Assembly (NCBI GenBank): GCA_013076295.1
Contig: RQOL01000861.1
Location: 3,348,001 to 3,412,000, forward strand
DNA length: 64,000 bases
From: Sanderia malayensis
Lineage: Eukaryota; Cnidaria; Scyphozoa; Semaeostomeae; Pelagiidae
Reading direction: 5' to 3'
Each line of letters starts with the position of its first letter. The first letter of the stretch is position 1. The position numbers and the translations under genes are program-made. Below are positions 41,235-51,147 of this stretch, piece by piece. Under the pieces are notes generated by a model that ran no database searches, was not told the DNA's origin, and saw nothing but the letters and a program-made list of their open reading frames with translations.

Positions 41235-44200
41235 ATGATATAAAAAGAAATGATTACTACAATTGTAATTGGATTAAAAGGATAATAATGTAAAAGGGAA
41301 ATATTCTAATGATATATTAATGAAGAAAAAAAAGAAAGAAATGAGGAAGTCTTCTGTTTATTGATCTTCCCTTCTGCTATCTTCGCTGCTCTTTTGAAGA
41401 CGTTTAAGTAATAGGAATTGAAATAAAAGCCGAGAAGGAAGGCCCAAGTATGATGGAAGTAAGAGCAAAATAAGGTAAAAACATATAAAATATCTACATA
41501 CATCCAAGATGTGTATAGCTTTAGCTTGCAATCTTCTTTCAAGACAACTCATCTCCAACATCGTGCACCAACGATTCTGTTGCAGAATGCCAGTCAAGTA
41601 GCTATAAAATACGAGTAAAGTACAAATGATCAGAACAGATCAAATTAATGTGGGAGTATCATGAATTATAAATTAATAAGTGATTCGTTTATAAGTCCTT
41701 GCTAGTCAATGCTATTCTAATCTAACAATAATAAAAAAGATGTTGTAACTACAAAAGCGTACCATTAGCATTCAGCAAGTCTGCCTTCAATTAAACGATA
41801 GCAAATTCATGTTTGAATTCTTCACCTGAAAGGAAATATAATGCCCGAGTATCAATTTATATTACGTTGTAAAACAATGACATAAACTTCAACCTCGCTT
41901 ATGATTTTGCCTCCATATGAAATCCACAAATAAATAAAAACTAAATGGACATAAAATATAACGATAACGAGGGCCAGTTTTGAATACTCTTTCAAAAAGA
42001 AATAAAGTCCAGGGGTTCGATGCCAGTTTCTACCATAAATGCTTTAAAAAAGAAAATGACAATTAAATAAAAATAGGTATATACCTTGACAGTCCATCTT
42101 CATGTATACCAGAATGTTGTAGACAATAACTGAGCCTCAATTCGATTCATAGCCTCGCTTTGGTATCTGAAAGATAAATCAGTAAAATTAATTACAAAAT
42201 TTACTCATCATGGGACTCGAACACAAGACCTTCAGGATGGCCTCGCATTACTATTTAATGCTAAAAGATCGTCTGGGTGGTGGGTGGCGAATAGATAGAG
42301 GAACTAAGCAGCGTGATAGCAAACGACAATATGCATCTAAGAGAACAGGTTCGAATCTAGTTACTCTCCACAAATTCTTTGTCTAGTAATTCGGAAAAGA
42401 TACAAATAATAAATACCTGTTCGACTTCGAGGCATTGATTTGGCTCAAGATCAATTTCACCCACTGACGTCACAACAGTGTCTAAAATAGAAAATATTAG
42501 AATTAATCATCACCACAACTAAAGAAAACAAAACATTGAAAAATATTGGGTTATAAATAAATGTTCCAAAATTAAAATGGCAATTCCTTGAGAATAAACT
42601 GAGTGGTATCAAACATGAATGCTGTGCGGGCGAAGGCGCATGTCAACTACCTCCCACCTTTTTAGGATTACAAGTTAGCACCCACATTTTTTCGACAACG
42701 AGAGATCGCAAAAAAATAGGTGTTCTTCCAAATCAATTGCACGAGGAGGTGAAAATACTAGTCAATAATATTCGCAATAAGAAATTAATTGCAAATCAAA
42801 AACCTTTTCTGTGTCACGAAGATCCGCTGATGGTGAAGCTCAACCTCTAAGCTCTTGTTTACAATTGCAACTGAAAGGCAATTTAAATTTAAATTAATAT
42901 GTGGTAAATAGGAACGAAAGAGTAATGCAATAGTTGTGTAAAAAATTAAAATGTTGTTAAGATGTTAAGACTCGAGGCTTAAAATAAAACGCGGCGAGGT
43001 GAAGTCAGTCATTTTGCGCTAAAGTTTAAAACTAATTCTTGCAAATTTACATTTTGCTCTGGGTTTCCAATATATTTGGTCAACAAATACAAATGTTACT
43101 AATATTAAAAAATTTAAGTAAAGGCAAATACCTTGAAATCCAAAATGAGTCGCTAGAAACGTGAGAAGAATGCTGAAACTTGACTTCAGAGCTTCAATAA
43201 ATTGAAACTAAAATGGAATGTCAATTTAAATTAATAAGTGGCTAAATGGCAACGAAAGAGTAAATAATGCAACAAGATGATTAGTTATGTCCAAGCTTAA
43301 TTTGTATAGGGTGCGAGAAGGAGAGCTTGAAAAAAATGCAGCGAGGTGAAGTCGGCCATTTTGTATTCAAGATTAATCCCATTTCTCGCAAATTTACTCT
43401 TTCCTCGGCTCTTCAATAAATTTGAGCATCGAATACAAATTTCATTAATTAAAGAGCAAATTAAAATACAAGAATAACTAAGTAACATACCACCATTTGT
43501 AGTACTTTTTCGCAAAAACTTTGAAGTGGAAAGCTGGTCTGGTCGCAGGTCGCAGCAGGAGTTCAATTTCATCACATGCTGAACTGAAGGAGACTGGGAC
43601 CGAGAGGGCGTCAAAGGAACTTCATGTAAGGATCAGTTGAATTTAACTGCTGCTGGAAGGAAAAACGAGAAATATTTCTTCGCTCCAGATTATGAAAAAA
43701 GGAAATTGGAGTAAAAATCATTTCAAAATTGAATTGCCAAAAGTAATCTTTGGGCATTCGTATTATTCTAATATGAAACTAAGTAATCTTCCATCAAACA
43801 AAATAAACTGAGTTAAATAGAAATAAATCAGAGCAATGTCAATAAAATAATAATATTTAGTTGCTCACATGTAAACCTTTCCTTTGAATCAGAACCATAA
43901 ACGTTTTCGTGTTGTGTTGAACCAAGCATGGTATTAGGCCTACAACCGGCCTAGGCCAACCCTGAATTGGAAACATGCGACTACATTTATCTCTTGCATA
44001 AAAATAACCCTATTAGCCTTCGATTACCCTTTCTCAAAATGAAATAAATAAATAACTAAATTTGTTGTACTTTCCACAATCTTTGATTTGCCTCAGGATG
44101 TTGAACTTTCTCGGTAATTTTCTTGAATGACTTTGGTTGAGGTGAACTTCTCTCGCTTCAATTTTTACGAGGAAATTCAATTCAAATCAAAACTCAAAAG

Positions 44201-44555
44201 TGCAGTTTGCTGGTCCTGGTGCATGACCTAGCAATCCCATCATTCAATTCGTATCCCTGCTTCACAACAACGACAACAACATCTGCACACACGTGCGTTG
44301 CGTGCACATTAAACAGAACAAACTTTATGCAACATCGCATGCAAACAACACGAATTTCATATTCAGAAGACATTATATGTTTAAAATATAAAACGATTTA
44401 ATTCTACATGGAAAAATTTATACCAATTCCTGATCAAACTAGAAATATGTAATCTAACGCCTGGCGTTTGTCTTTATACTAAAATTAAAAACCTCACAAC
44501 GATTTATTTACTGTATATATATCGTCTAATACTCTAAAGACTCCACGAATTTCTC
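41235..44555. other. Non-coding or unassigned AT-rich region
   Basis: No convincing coding exon is seen. Frames at 41306-41597 and 43297-43614 (both minus) lack recognisable domains and ATG-anchored conservation signals. Several splice-like sites occur on the minus strand (for example, GTATGT at about 43484-43489 read in reverse), so a spliced non-coding transcript or distal exons are possible. The region contains one old tandem duplication, listed separately. Confidence 0.5.
42886..43465. repeat. Diverged tandem duplication, ~340-bp period
   Basis: Two similar blocks. AAATTAATATGTGG near 42891 corresponds to AAATTAATAAGTGG near 43228. GCGAGGTGAAGTC near 42994 corresponds to the same motif at 43341, and both are followed by CATTTTG and a GCAAATTTAC block. 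The offset is 337-347 bp with many substitutions, so the event is old. Confidence 0.7.
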
Positions 44556-44561
44556 TTTATT
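44556..44561 (-). terminator. Polyadenylation signal AATAAA for the SIX gene
   Basis: AATAAA on the minus strand, about 50 nt beyond the TGA of the SIX-type gene. A GTAAGT donor-like sequence lies immediately before it, so an alternative spliced 3' UTR cannot be excluded. Confidence 0.5.
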
Positions 44562-44610
44562 TCACTTACCTTTATATTTTGCAAGTTTTGAAAGCTTTGA
44601 AAGTCTCATG

Positions 44611-46451
44611 TCAATAAACGACGCTCCTTAAAAATGTATCTGGGTTTTCTGAGTCTGAGCTGAGAGGATCTTCATCAAATGGTTCCTCACATTTGAAGTT
44701 TTTTACAACTGGTGAAATGTTGTCTTCTGGCAATGAGTCACAGGAGTCCTGCGATGAATCCACCCTCCAGTTGTTCTTGCGATTCCTATTAAGACGAACA
44801 ACAAGATATGAAATCGCTTTGATAAATTTCAACATGGGTGGTTTATGATATCAAAGCTCTCCCCAGCTTCGAATTCACTACAGCAAATGTTCATTGAAAA
44901 ATCGTCAGCTTCTTGCTGAAATGCATTTAAGAGTACATACAGAGCTTGCATTGGCTATTCAAAACAGAAAGCTTGTTGAAAGAGACACGATGTGGAGGTG
45001 AAAAGGGCATGCAAATACATGAAAAAAAACCAACATGGAATGTCACTGCCCCAAGCCGAATTTCTAATCTGCGGTTGAAAAGAAAAAACGAAATTTCTTC
45101 CTGGGAATCTCCCTAAGAAAATTGGCAATTCATTAAATGCAGATGATCTATACAAGGATTTCCGGGGATCTTCCAGAGCCGAGAGGGATTTTACAGAGTT
45201 CGACTTGATTTTTATTACATCTATATGTATTATAGCACACTACTAAGTATCCAAACACTTGTAAAAACCGACTACGCATTAATGCAACTGCACACGAAGA
45301 AGAGACGAGATGTGCCTGAGCGTGTTACATGTAAAATTTACTTTAAAAAAGGAAGTTTTTTTCATCAGATGATTAAGTAACATTGCAGTCAGAAACGCAT
45401 ATCAGAAAATATAAATCATTATCATATAAAGCAAATCATATGAATTGTTAAAATAATGCAAACTTTTGAAGAATAGAGTGGTTGAATGGAGATGGGATGA
45501 ACATTTTGTTCAAAAAGTGCACTTCGTGAACAAACCAGTTGCTTCAAGCAATGGTCTTAACAGATTAAATTCGCATTTACTTTTTGTCTGAAGCATAGAG
45601 TACTGTTGACATGTGCCGCCCCGTGGAAAAATAGAAGCTGTGATTCTGTGTTGACAGAACTTATAACTGTGCAAATACAACTATTGTTCGCTTATGGCAG
45701 GTCTGTCAAACAAAGCACGCAACGACTTTTAACAGAAATCAAGGTTTACCTTTTACTAAAATAAGCAAACGAAGATAAACGCAGGCATGAGAACATTATA
45801 AGATAATAAGATACTAACTTACGTATTTGGCTCTTTAATTGTAGTAGCAGATTCGGTGAAAGGCCTATCCCTCTGTCTTCTGTTTTTGAACCAATTGCTG
45901 ACCTGAATTAATGTCAGGCCGGTCATTTTCGCAAGCATACGTTTGTCTTGGGGAGACGGATACTTGTTTCTTGAATAGGCTTCGCGTAAAAGCTGCCTGG
46001 ACTTCTCCTTGAAGCAGTACACTGTCTCTTCGCCATCCCATATTGTTCTTGGTAGAGGATATTTCCTTCTTATTCTGTATTTCTCTACAGCTCCGAGCGG
46101 CCGCCCTCGCATCTTTTCTGCCTCAGCGTAATGTGCTTCGTACCACATCGACTGCAACACGGCGTGCGTTGTCGGTGCAAAATCATGGCTCTCCAAGATG
46201 CTATACAGGTCTCTGAACCTTCCCTGGTGAAACGAAACGTGAGCACGAGCTCTCAGCATACTCTCGCCGCCATTTAACAGCTCAGATCTTGGCAAGGACC
46301 ACAAAAACCTTGTCAGCCTGTCCAATTGTTGGCCTTGTATCAAAGCATCGCAAACGCATGCAATTTGCTCGGATGTAAATTGGGAGATCAGATTCGCTTT
46401 TACCCCACCGTTGCTAGCGTCAATTTGTTGTTGATCTTCCAGACATGACAT
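44611..46451 (-). CDS. SIX-family homeobox transcription factor, SIX4/5-like (two coding exons)
   Basis: A nuclear DNA-binding regulator of the SIX class, which acts with Eya-type co-activators in sensory and muscle development in animals. Exon 1 is 45823-46451 and exon 2 is 44611-44785. The donor AC|GTAAGT and acceptor TTAATAG|G keep the frame, giving 267 residues. The SIX domain spans about residues 24-137 ([16 protein letters not shown] through [13 protein letters not shown]). The homeodomain is about 139-198, ending [27 protein letters not shown] and RYTEAE-like [11 protein letters not shown] favour SIX4/5 over SIX1/2 or SIX3/6. ATG 46451 is the first in frame after an upstream stop; a TTG at 46490 is not a credible start. 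The tail is acidic and Ser-rich ([15 protein letters not shown]) and much shorter than vertebrate SIX4/5 tails, so further isoforms may exist. Confidence 0.93.
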
Positions 46452-47319
46452 GTCCAATTTCGCGTTTACAAATTCTCTCGCCACAATCAAATGCTGCAGT
46501 TTATTATTATTCTCGGATTTCTCCCTGGTTGCAAGCGTGCTGTCCCGTGTTGTTGATGTGATCTATCGATAAAGCGGACCCGATAGGAATGGTGACGAAA
46601 ATAGCTGAAATTCAATAGCCTTGCTACAAGTTGTAAACTAAACACCTCCTTTCTGGATCAAAAGCGTCTCTGTGTGATTCTCTTTCTTCAGTCAGTTAAG
46701 CTTCAGGGCCTCGCGTCTGGCTGATAAATTGCACCAACTTCAAAGTACACATCGTATTGTTATTCAATGACAGTACATTGTTACACCATTGTCAATAAAG
46801 GATCAAAAGCGGAAGTTTGCAGGAAAAACGTGTCTAAATATGGCTCGCTTGTCAATTTTGCTCAAACGACATTCGCCCACTCAAACAATGGATTCTTTTC
46901 ATTGCAAGATTCTCAATTCTTACCCGTTCAGTACAAATCGTATTCTGTCTGTCTGACTGAACTTGGACTTCCCTCTTTCCATCCATTTATTTCGTGATGA
47001 GAGAACTCAGAGCGATATCCAATGAACGAATCACATGCAGAAGACTTTTAAATACATATTATCTCTCACTTGTACGTTATTATCAGCAGACAGATTGCCT
47101 TTCCTACAGGAAATTCTTATCAAAACCATTGAGCAACCCCATCTGAGGGTGTGGCAGGGGGAGTAGTGCGTGACATCAACAGTCAAAAGCAGGCTATTAT
47201 ATTTGTGTGGAAAATACTGAACTTTTATACGTAAAATTGAGCATTCACCGTAAAACGGATTATGTTAAAAAATTCCCAATAAAATCTAATAATGTCTTCA
47301 ATAATAAATTTTGTAATTA
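46452..47319. other. Upstream region of the SIX gene, no gene seen
   Basis: Presumed 5' UTR and promoter side of the SIX gene. An ATG frame at 46767-46997 (plus, 76 codons) has no recognisable domain and low-complexity composition, so it is treated as chance. No clear core promoter motif was identified. Confidence 0.4.
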
Positions 47320-47714
47320 CACGTTTTTTTTTATAAGAAACCTGGCTAAAGCTTCACCGGTGAAAGTTTCTTAATTTCAGGGCGTTTTTCGATACATTTT
47401 ACTAGTAAAAGTTTCTTAAAAGTTTCTTAATTGGATGTTGGAAAAAATGCACGCGTAGGACCAAAAACCTCGGAAAGTAAGTGAAAAGTAAGGTTGGGCT
47501 GGAAAATCGATTTAATATAGTTGTATATCTAACATTAATCAATAAGCATCATATCTACTCCATTGATGTTGATAATACCATGCACAGTGGTTATCTTCCG
47601 TATTTCAAACAAGAATAAAAATTGAAAAGTTTCTTAGTGATTTTTCATTTACCAGTGAAAGTTTCTTAAATTTTTTGGCCTTTCACCAGTGAGTTTCTTA
47701 TAAAAAAAAACGTG
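47320..47714. mobile_element. MITE with 22-bp perfect TIRs and TA target duplication
   Basis: A 395-bp non-coding element. The left end CACG-T9-ATAAGAAAC (47320-47341) is the exact reverse complement of the right end (47693-47714). TA flanks both sides (47318-47319 and 47715-47716), matching Tc1/mariner-type insertion. Inside, the motif (A/G)AAAGTTTCTTAA recurs at least four times (near 47366, 47408, 47419 and 47659), partly as CCGGTGAAAG/CAGTGAAAG variants, so the interior is built from degenerate copies of sub-terminal sequence. No transposase ORF is present. Confidence 0.85.
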
Positions 47715-47954
47715 TATTATAAAGCAGCTAATTATGAAAAAAGGACACGAGGTTGAAAAAATTTTCCTCAAAAATGGTGAAATCCTCCCCTCAAAATGTT
47801 ATATACTGTACTCTCCCCATTAACGAATTTATATTATAAACATTAAACTATGGTCACCTGTTTAAAATACTTCAAAAATTATCTGTAAAAATACAACGTT
47901 ACCTTGTCATGTATGTACAATCTTCAAGAATAGCCTCTTAATGGCGTAATAGCC

Positions 47955-48768
47955 TCATTTAGATGAAATATGCGAGAAGTGTCCCTGCAGGGAAAAGAAT
48001 AACAACTTTTAAAAATTGATAAAAATCCACACGTTTTTTTGCATGATGACTTTAAAAATGCTGAGCAGAAGATAAAATAGATTTACCCCTTCTCCAGCTT
48101 CACACCTTCTGCATCTTCTTAAGTTTCTTTCAGCCTGAAAAAACTTTACTTTATAAATAAAAATAACTTTATTTATTAGGATATATGTTGTTATATAGTA
48201 AATTTTGACAGTATAAAAGAAATAAAGACATTTATCTGGTTACCTGTTGAAATTCTAAGTTGTTAAGCTGAACAACTTCTAAGCAACCTGATGGCGTGGT
48301 ATCCATTTTGTTATCGTTAAAAATGTTTTGATCTGCATCGTTTGATGAAACACATACCTTCTGTTTCTAAAGTAATAAATAGGATTTATCATAAATATAA
48401 AGTTGTAAGCATACTTCTCTGAATATTTATTCAACCATAATTTAGCTCTTAACACTATTAATTTCAGTGATAATTCCATATATACCATCGAATCAATCTC
48501 TACTTTTTAATTTTACCTTTGCAAATGGTGACAAATTTTCTACAATTGGTTTACCATCAAGTGATTGTTCATTTTTAAATTGATAAAAATCAGATGTTTG
48601 GCGATGATGGTCTAGGCCCATCTCCATTTCCTCGCCAACGCCATTTGTCCACGAAGCCTTTCGCTTAGAAGACTGCCAGCTCTTGCTACTAGCAAATAAA
48701 CTCTGTTTGCTGGGTAACCCAGCATATGTCTTTTTTATTACTGGTTTATGAGGAGAACAAATATCCAT
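47955..48768 (-). CDS. Small four-exon gene, unknown protein with C-terminal CxxC motif
   Basis: Four minus-strand exons join in frame: 48517-48768 (84 codons), 48244-48360 (39), 48087-48134 (16) and 47955-47984 (9 plus TGA), giving 148 residues. Every junction has AG/GT sites: CCAG|AA before ATG, AAAG|GTAAAA, ACAG|AAGG, CAACAG|GTAACC, TTCAG|GCTG, GGG|GTAAAT, TGCAG|GGAC. The protein is Ser/Lys-rich and probably disordered, begins MDICSPHKPVIKKTYAG, and ends with an Arg-rich RRCRRCEAGEGGHFSHI segment whose CxxC and two His could bind zinc. The exon structure supports a real gene. I do not recognise the family. The upstream exon boundary at 48770 suggests a 5' UTR exon further right, perhaps in the GC-rich 48840-48885 stretch. 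Confidence 0.65.
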
Positions 48769-49106
48769 TTCTGGAAAACTTGAAAAGAAATTGGACAGCG
48801 TGCGTGATGGCTAGACCAAAAAAAGTTCATTGAAATTCGAAAAGTGGTCCCGGAGCCGCGGTCTCGTCCCAGGCTCCCTGAAGTAAAGAAAAATAAAACA
48901 TTGAACGAAAAACCTGGGAATAGGACCCTACAGCAATAAGGGCCTTGGAATGCCGTGCTTGATATGCTTATACCGTGCATACAAAACACACTTTTCGTCT
49001 AAATAAACTAACCAAAAATAATGTTGCATGAATCAAACAATGTGTTCATGCAATAATGACATAAAATCATGCAATAAAATTCACACATATATACATAAGG
49101 ACTTTG

Positions 49107-50324
49107 TCAACATTTCTTAACAAATTCAATTCTATTAACAATCCAATTGGATGTGATTCCGGGAGTGTACTCTCGTAGAAACCTGCAGCAAACAAAACAA
49201 TTTATCAATTGAATTATCAATCTCATAGTCAAAAGTCTCAAATGTTTACTAGTGAACAGATACCACTTACGCAAAATTGAAAATCCTGTAGTGTGGCGAA
49301 ATGACTACATTAACGTTTCCAAATTTCTTTGATAAAGTCTCATCATCTGCTTTACAGAAACATGTCACCAATATGTCAACAAACTTTTTACCTATAAAGA
49401 TAGATGTAAGAATACAGTTTCTCAAATGCATTTTTCTGCCTGTCCACAAACGAGGTGTTTGCTTATATGCCTCCATTAGCAAAGCTGGAATTATTACACA
49501 AAAAATAAACCTACCATTTTCTCCATAAATAAACCCCATGTTATTAATTCTTAGCATCTCAATATCACTTTCCTTTACTTTAATTCTTGCTTTATCACTT
49601 TCTTCCATTAATATTTGGTGGTAATCCTTGATTGCCTAAAAAATTAAGAACAAAATAACAAAAAATTACATCCCTTTACAATTACAGTTTGCAAAGAAAA
49701 TTACAATTAAAAAACAAAGCTTTAAGAGACATAAAAGTCAATCCAATCTTGTTCTAAAATACCCCACCTGTTCTGAAAGTAATTCAGATAACTCTTTATA
49801 ATTTTCATCAGATATGTATGAAGAAACTAGACAAACTGCCTGAAAAATGAACAACAAAAATTTTAATATGGAATTTTAAAGCTACATATTTACACTTTAT
49901 ATTAATTGCAATATCGTCAAAGAAGTTATTTTAATTTTTAAGGAGATACCTGTTTTGCACCTTCAAGAAAATCCTCTTGGTCAAAATCTTTATCAAAAAA
50001 TGCTGTTAGTAAGAACATTTTTGCCTTCACATCCAGCCATCTTAATGGTCCCATAAGGTTTATTTTCTTGACTATAACTCTTTCTGAACTAAAATATCGC
50101 CTTTGTCGATCAAAAACTTGACTTTTTCGACATTGCTTCGCTTCAGAAAAGGAAGTACATATCCGGCAACAAGCTGTTGACGACAGTTCCTTTTTGTGCC
50201 ATGTATGAATTCTTAGGCCTAAACAAGGTTTGAACATTCTTTTCGCAAAACTTTCTGCAGAACCAACTCTACAAGTTCGTGCTGCCATAGCAATAATTGA
50301 AGGACAGTAGCGAATAACTTCCAT
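49107..50324 (-). CDS. MAIP1: MAIP1-like mitochondrial protein (m-AAA protease-interacting, Tim44-like domain)
   Basis: Five minus-strand exons, all with GT-AG junctions and consistent phase: 49950-50324, 49768-49839, 49516-49635, 49271-49391 and 49107-49182 (TGA). The total is about 254 residues. In vertebrates MAIP1 is a matrix protein that binds the m-AAA protease and helps sort the uniporter regulator EMRE. The N-terminus from ATG 50324 is rich in Arg/Ser/Ala and lacks acidic residues after Glu2, as in a mitochondrial presequence. The Tim44-like part includes FFDKDFDQEDFLEGAKQ, AVCLVSSYISDEN, GENGKKFVDILVTCF and a C-terminal FLREYTPG with NWIVNRIE. These align by eye with remembered vertebrate MAIP1 features (FDxxFxxxEFxxGAKQA, KFVNILM, REFTxGxxPDW). 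The 38-residue insertion in the raw open frame between exons 3 and 4 is an intron. A transposon lies 105 bp upstream of the start. Confidence 0.78.
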
Positions 50325-50422
50325 TATTTGTGGTTAAGTTGAAATCTCGTGTTTCTAGATGTTCCTCCGGTTCCTCCCAACTGTTGTTGATCCTCTCACC
50401 TCTCCTTTCTAAAGTCACTTGA

Positions 50423-50429
50423 ATTAAAT
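50423..50429. repeat. Left target site duplication of the YqaJ transposon
   Basis: ATTAAAT immediately precedes the left TIR. The same 7 bases follow the right TIR at 53652-53658. If the real duplication is only AT, the rest reflects a TTAAA-rich target. Confidence 0.75.
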
Positions 50430-50947
50430 AGGCCTTTTCACGGAAAGAAAAGCATGCTGGGAAAAAGGGAAATATTTTTCGATTTTGAGCGCACGAGGCA
50501 CACAATTTTCAGTTTTTAATTGAGATCAGAGACGATAATTTAATTGTCACAACGTATCACTCGAACAACCTAATGGATAGAAAAATCATACAGACCTACC
50601 TATAGATATGAGGTATGTTATTCTAAATTTATTTCAATCAACTTTCCCACAGAAACAGTGCTGATCCTTCACAAACTGCGGCGGCCTTCTCCACTGTTTA
50701 CAAAATAGCGGCCTAGCTACCTCGACAGAAGTCAACATTTTGGCCTGTATCTCCAGAAATCTGCTTGTCACCCTCTCCAAACTTAAAATGAAGCATCCCC
50801 TATTATTAAAAGAAATAATCTGCAAAAATCCCATTTTTCGAGCAATAGATTCTGACACAGTGGCATTTTAAATTTTTCCTTCTTCTACTTCGGTTCCGAC
50901 TTACAGTCAGAAGGGCGTCCAAAATATGCAACATGTTTAAAAACGCG
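50430..50947 (+). repeat. Left terminal inverted repeat of the YqaJ transposon (518 bp)
   Basis: The reverse complement of 53134-53651 with one difference seen. Homology stops at AAAAACGCG; the next bases differ (CACAAC versus TGTTTG). It contains an open frame of 66 ATG-started codons facing left (stop near 50634), and a GC-rich patch GCGGCGGCC near 50679-50687. Confidence 0.93.
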
Positions 50948-51147
50948 CACAACCCGGACAAGGGGGGCGAATAGGGCGTAAATAAACATTTACAAATATC
51001 AGCTGACATTTTCCCCGCCAAATTTCAAAGTTTGTTCACAATTGTCGGCTTATATCAATACGTGTTTGAAATTGTTTCATTGTTTATTGTTTATTGGAAT
51101 ATTGTGTGGAAAATGTGACATGTTCACTAGAAAATTACTGTTTGATC

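Noticed and set aside
41306..41597. Two minus-strand frames with hydrophobic stretches
   Set aside because: The two overlap in different frames, the longer starts at a non-ATG codon, and no domain is recognisable.
43297..43614. Minus-strand frame of 105 codons
   Set aside because: It starts at TTG with a stop closely upstream, and no family is seen. It could contain a spliced exon, but the evidence is too weak to annotate.
46767..46997. 76-codon ATG frame on plus
   Set aside because: No domain, lies upstream of the SIX gene on the opposite strand, and has an AT-rich chance composition.
49267..49608. Single 113-residue protein read straight through
   Set aside because: The middle 38 residues are an in-frame intron with GTAGGT and ATAG borders. 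Removing it restores the MAIP1-like alignment.
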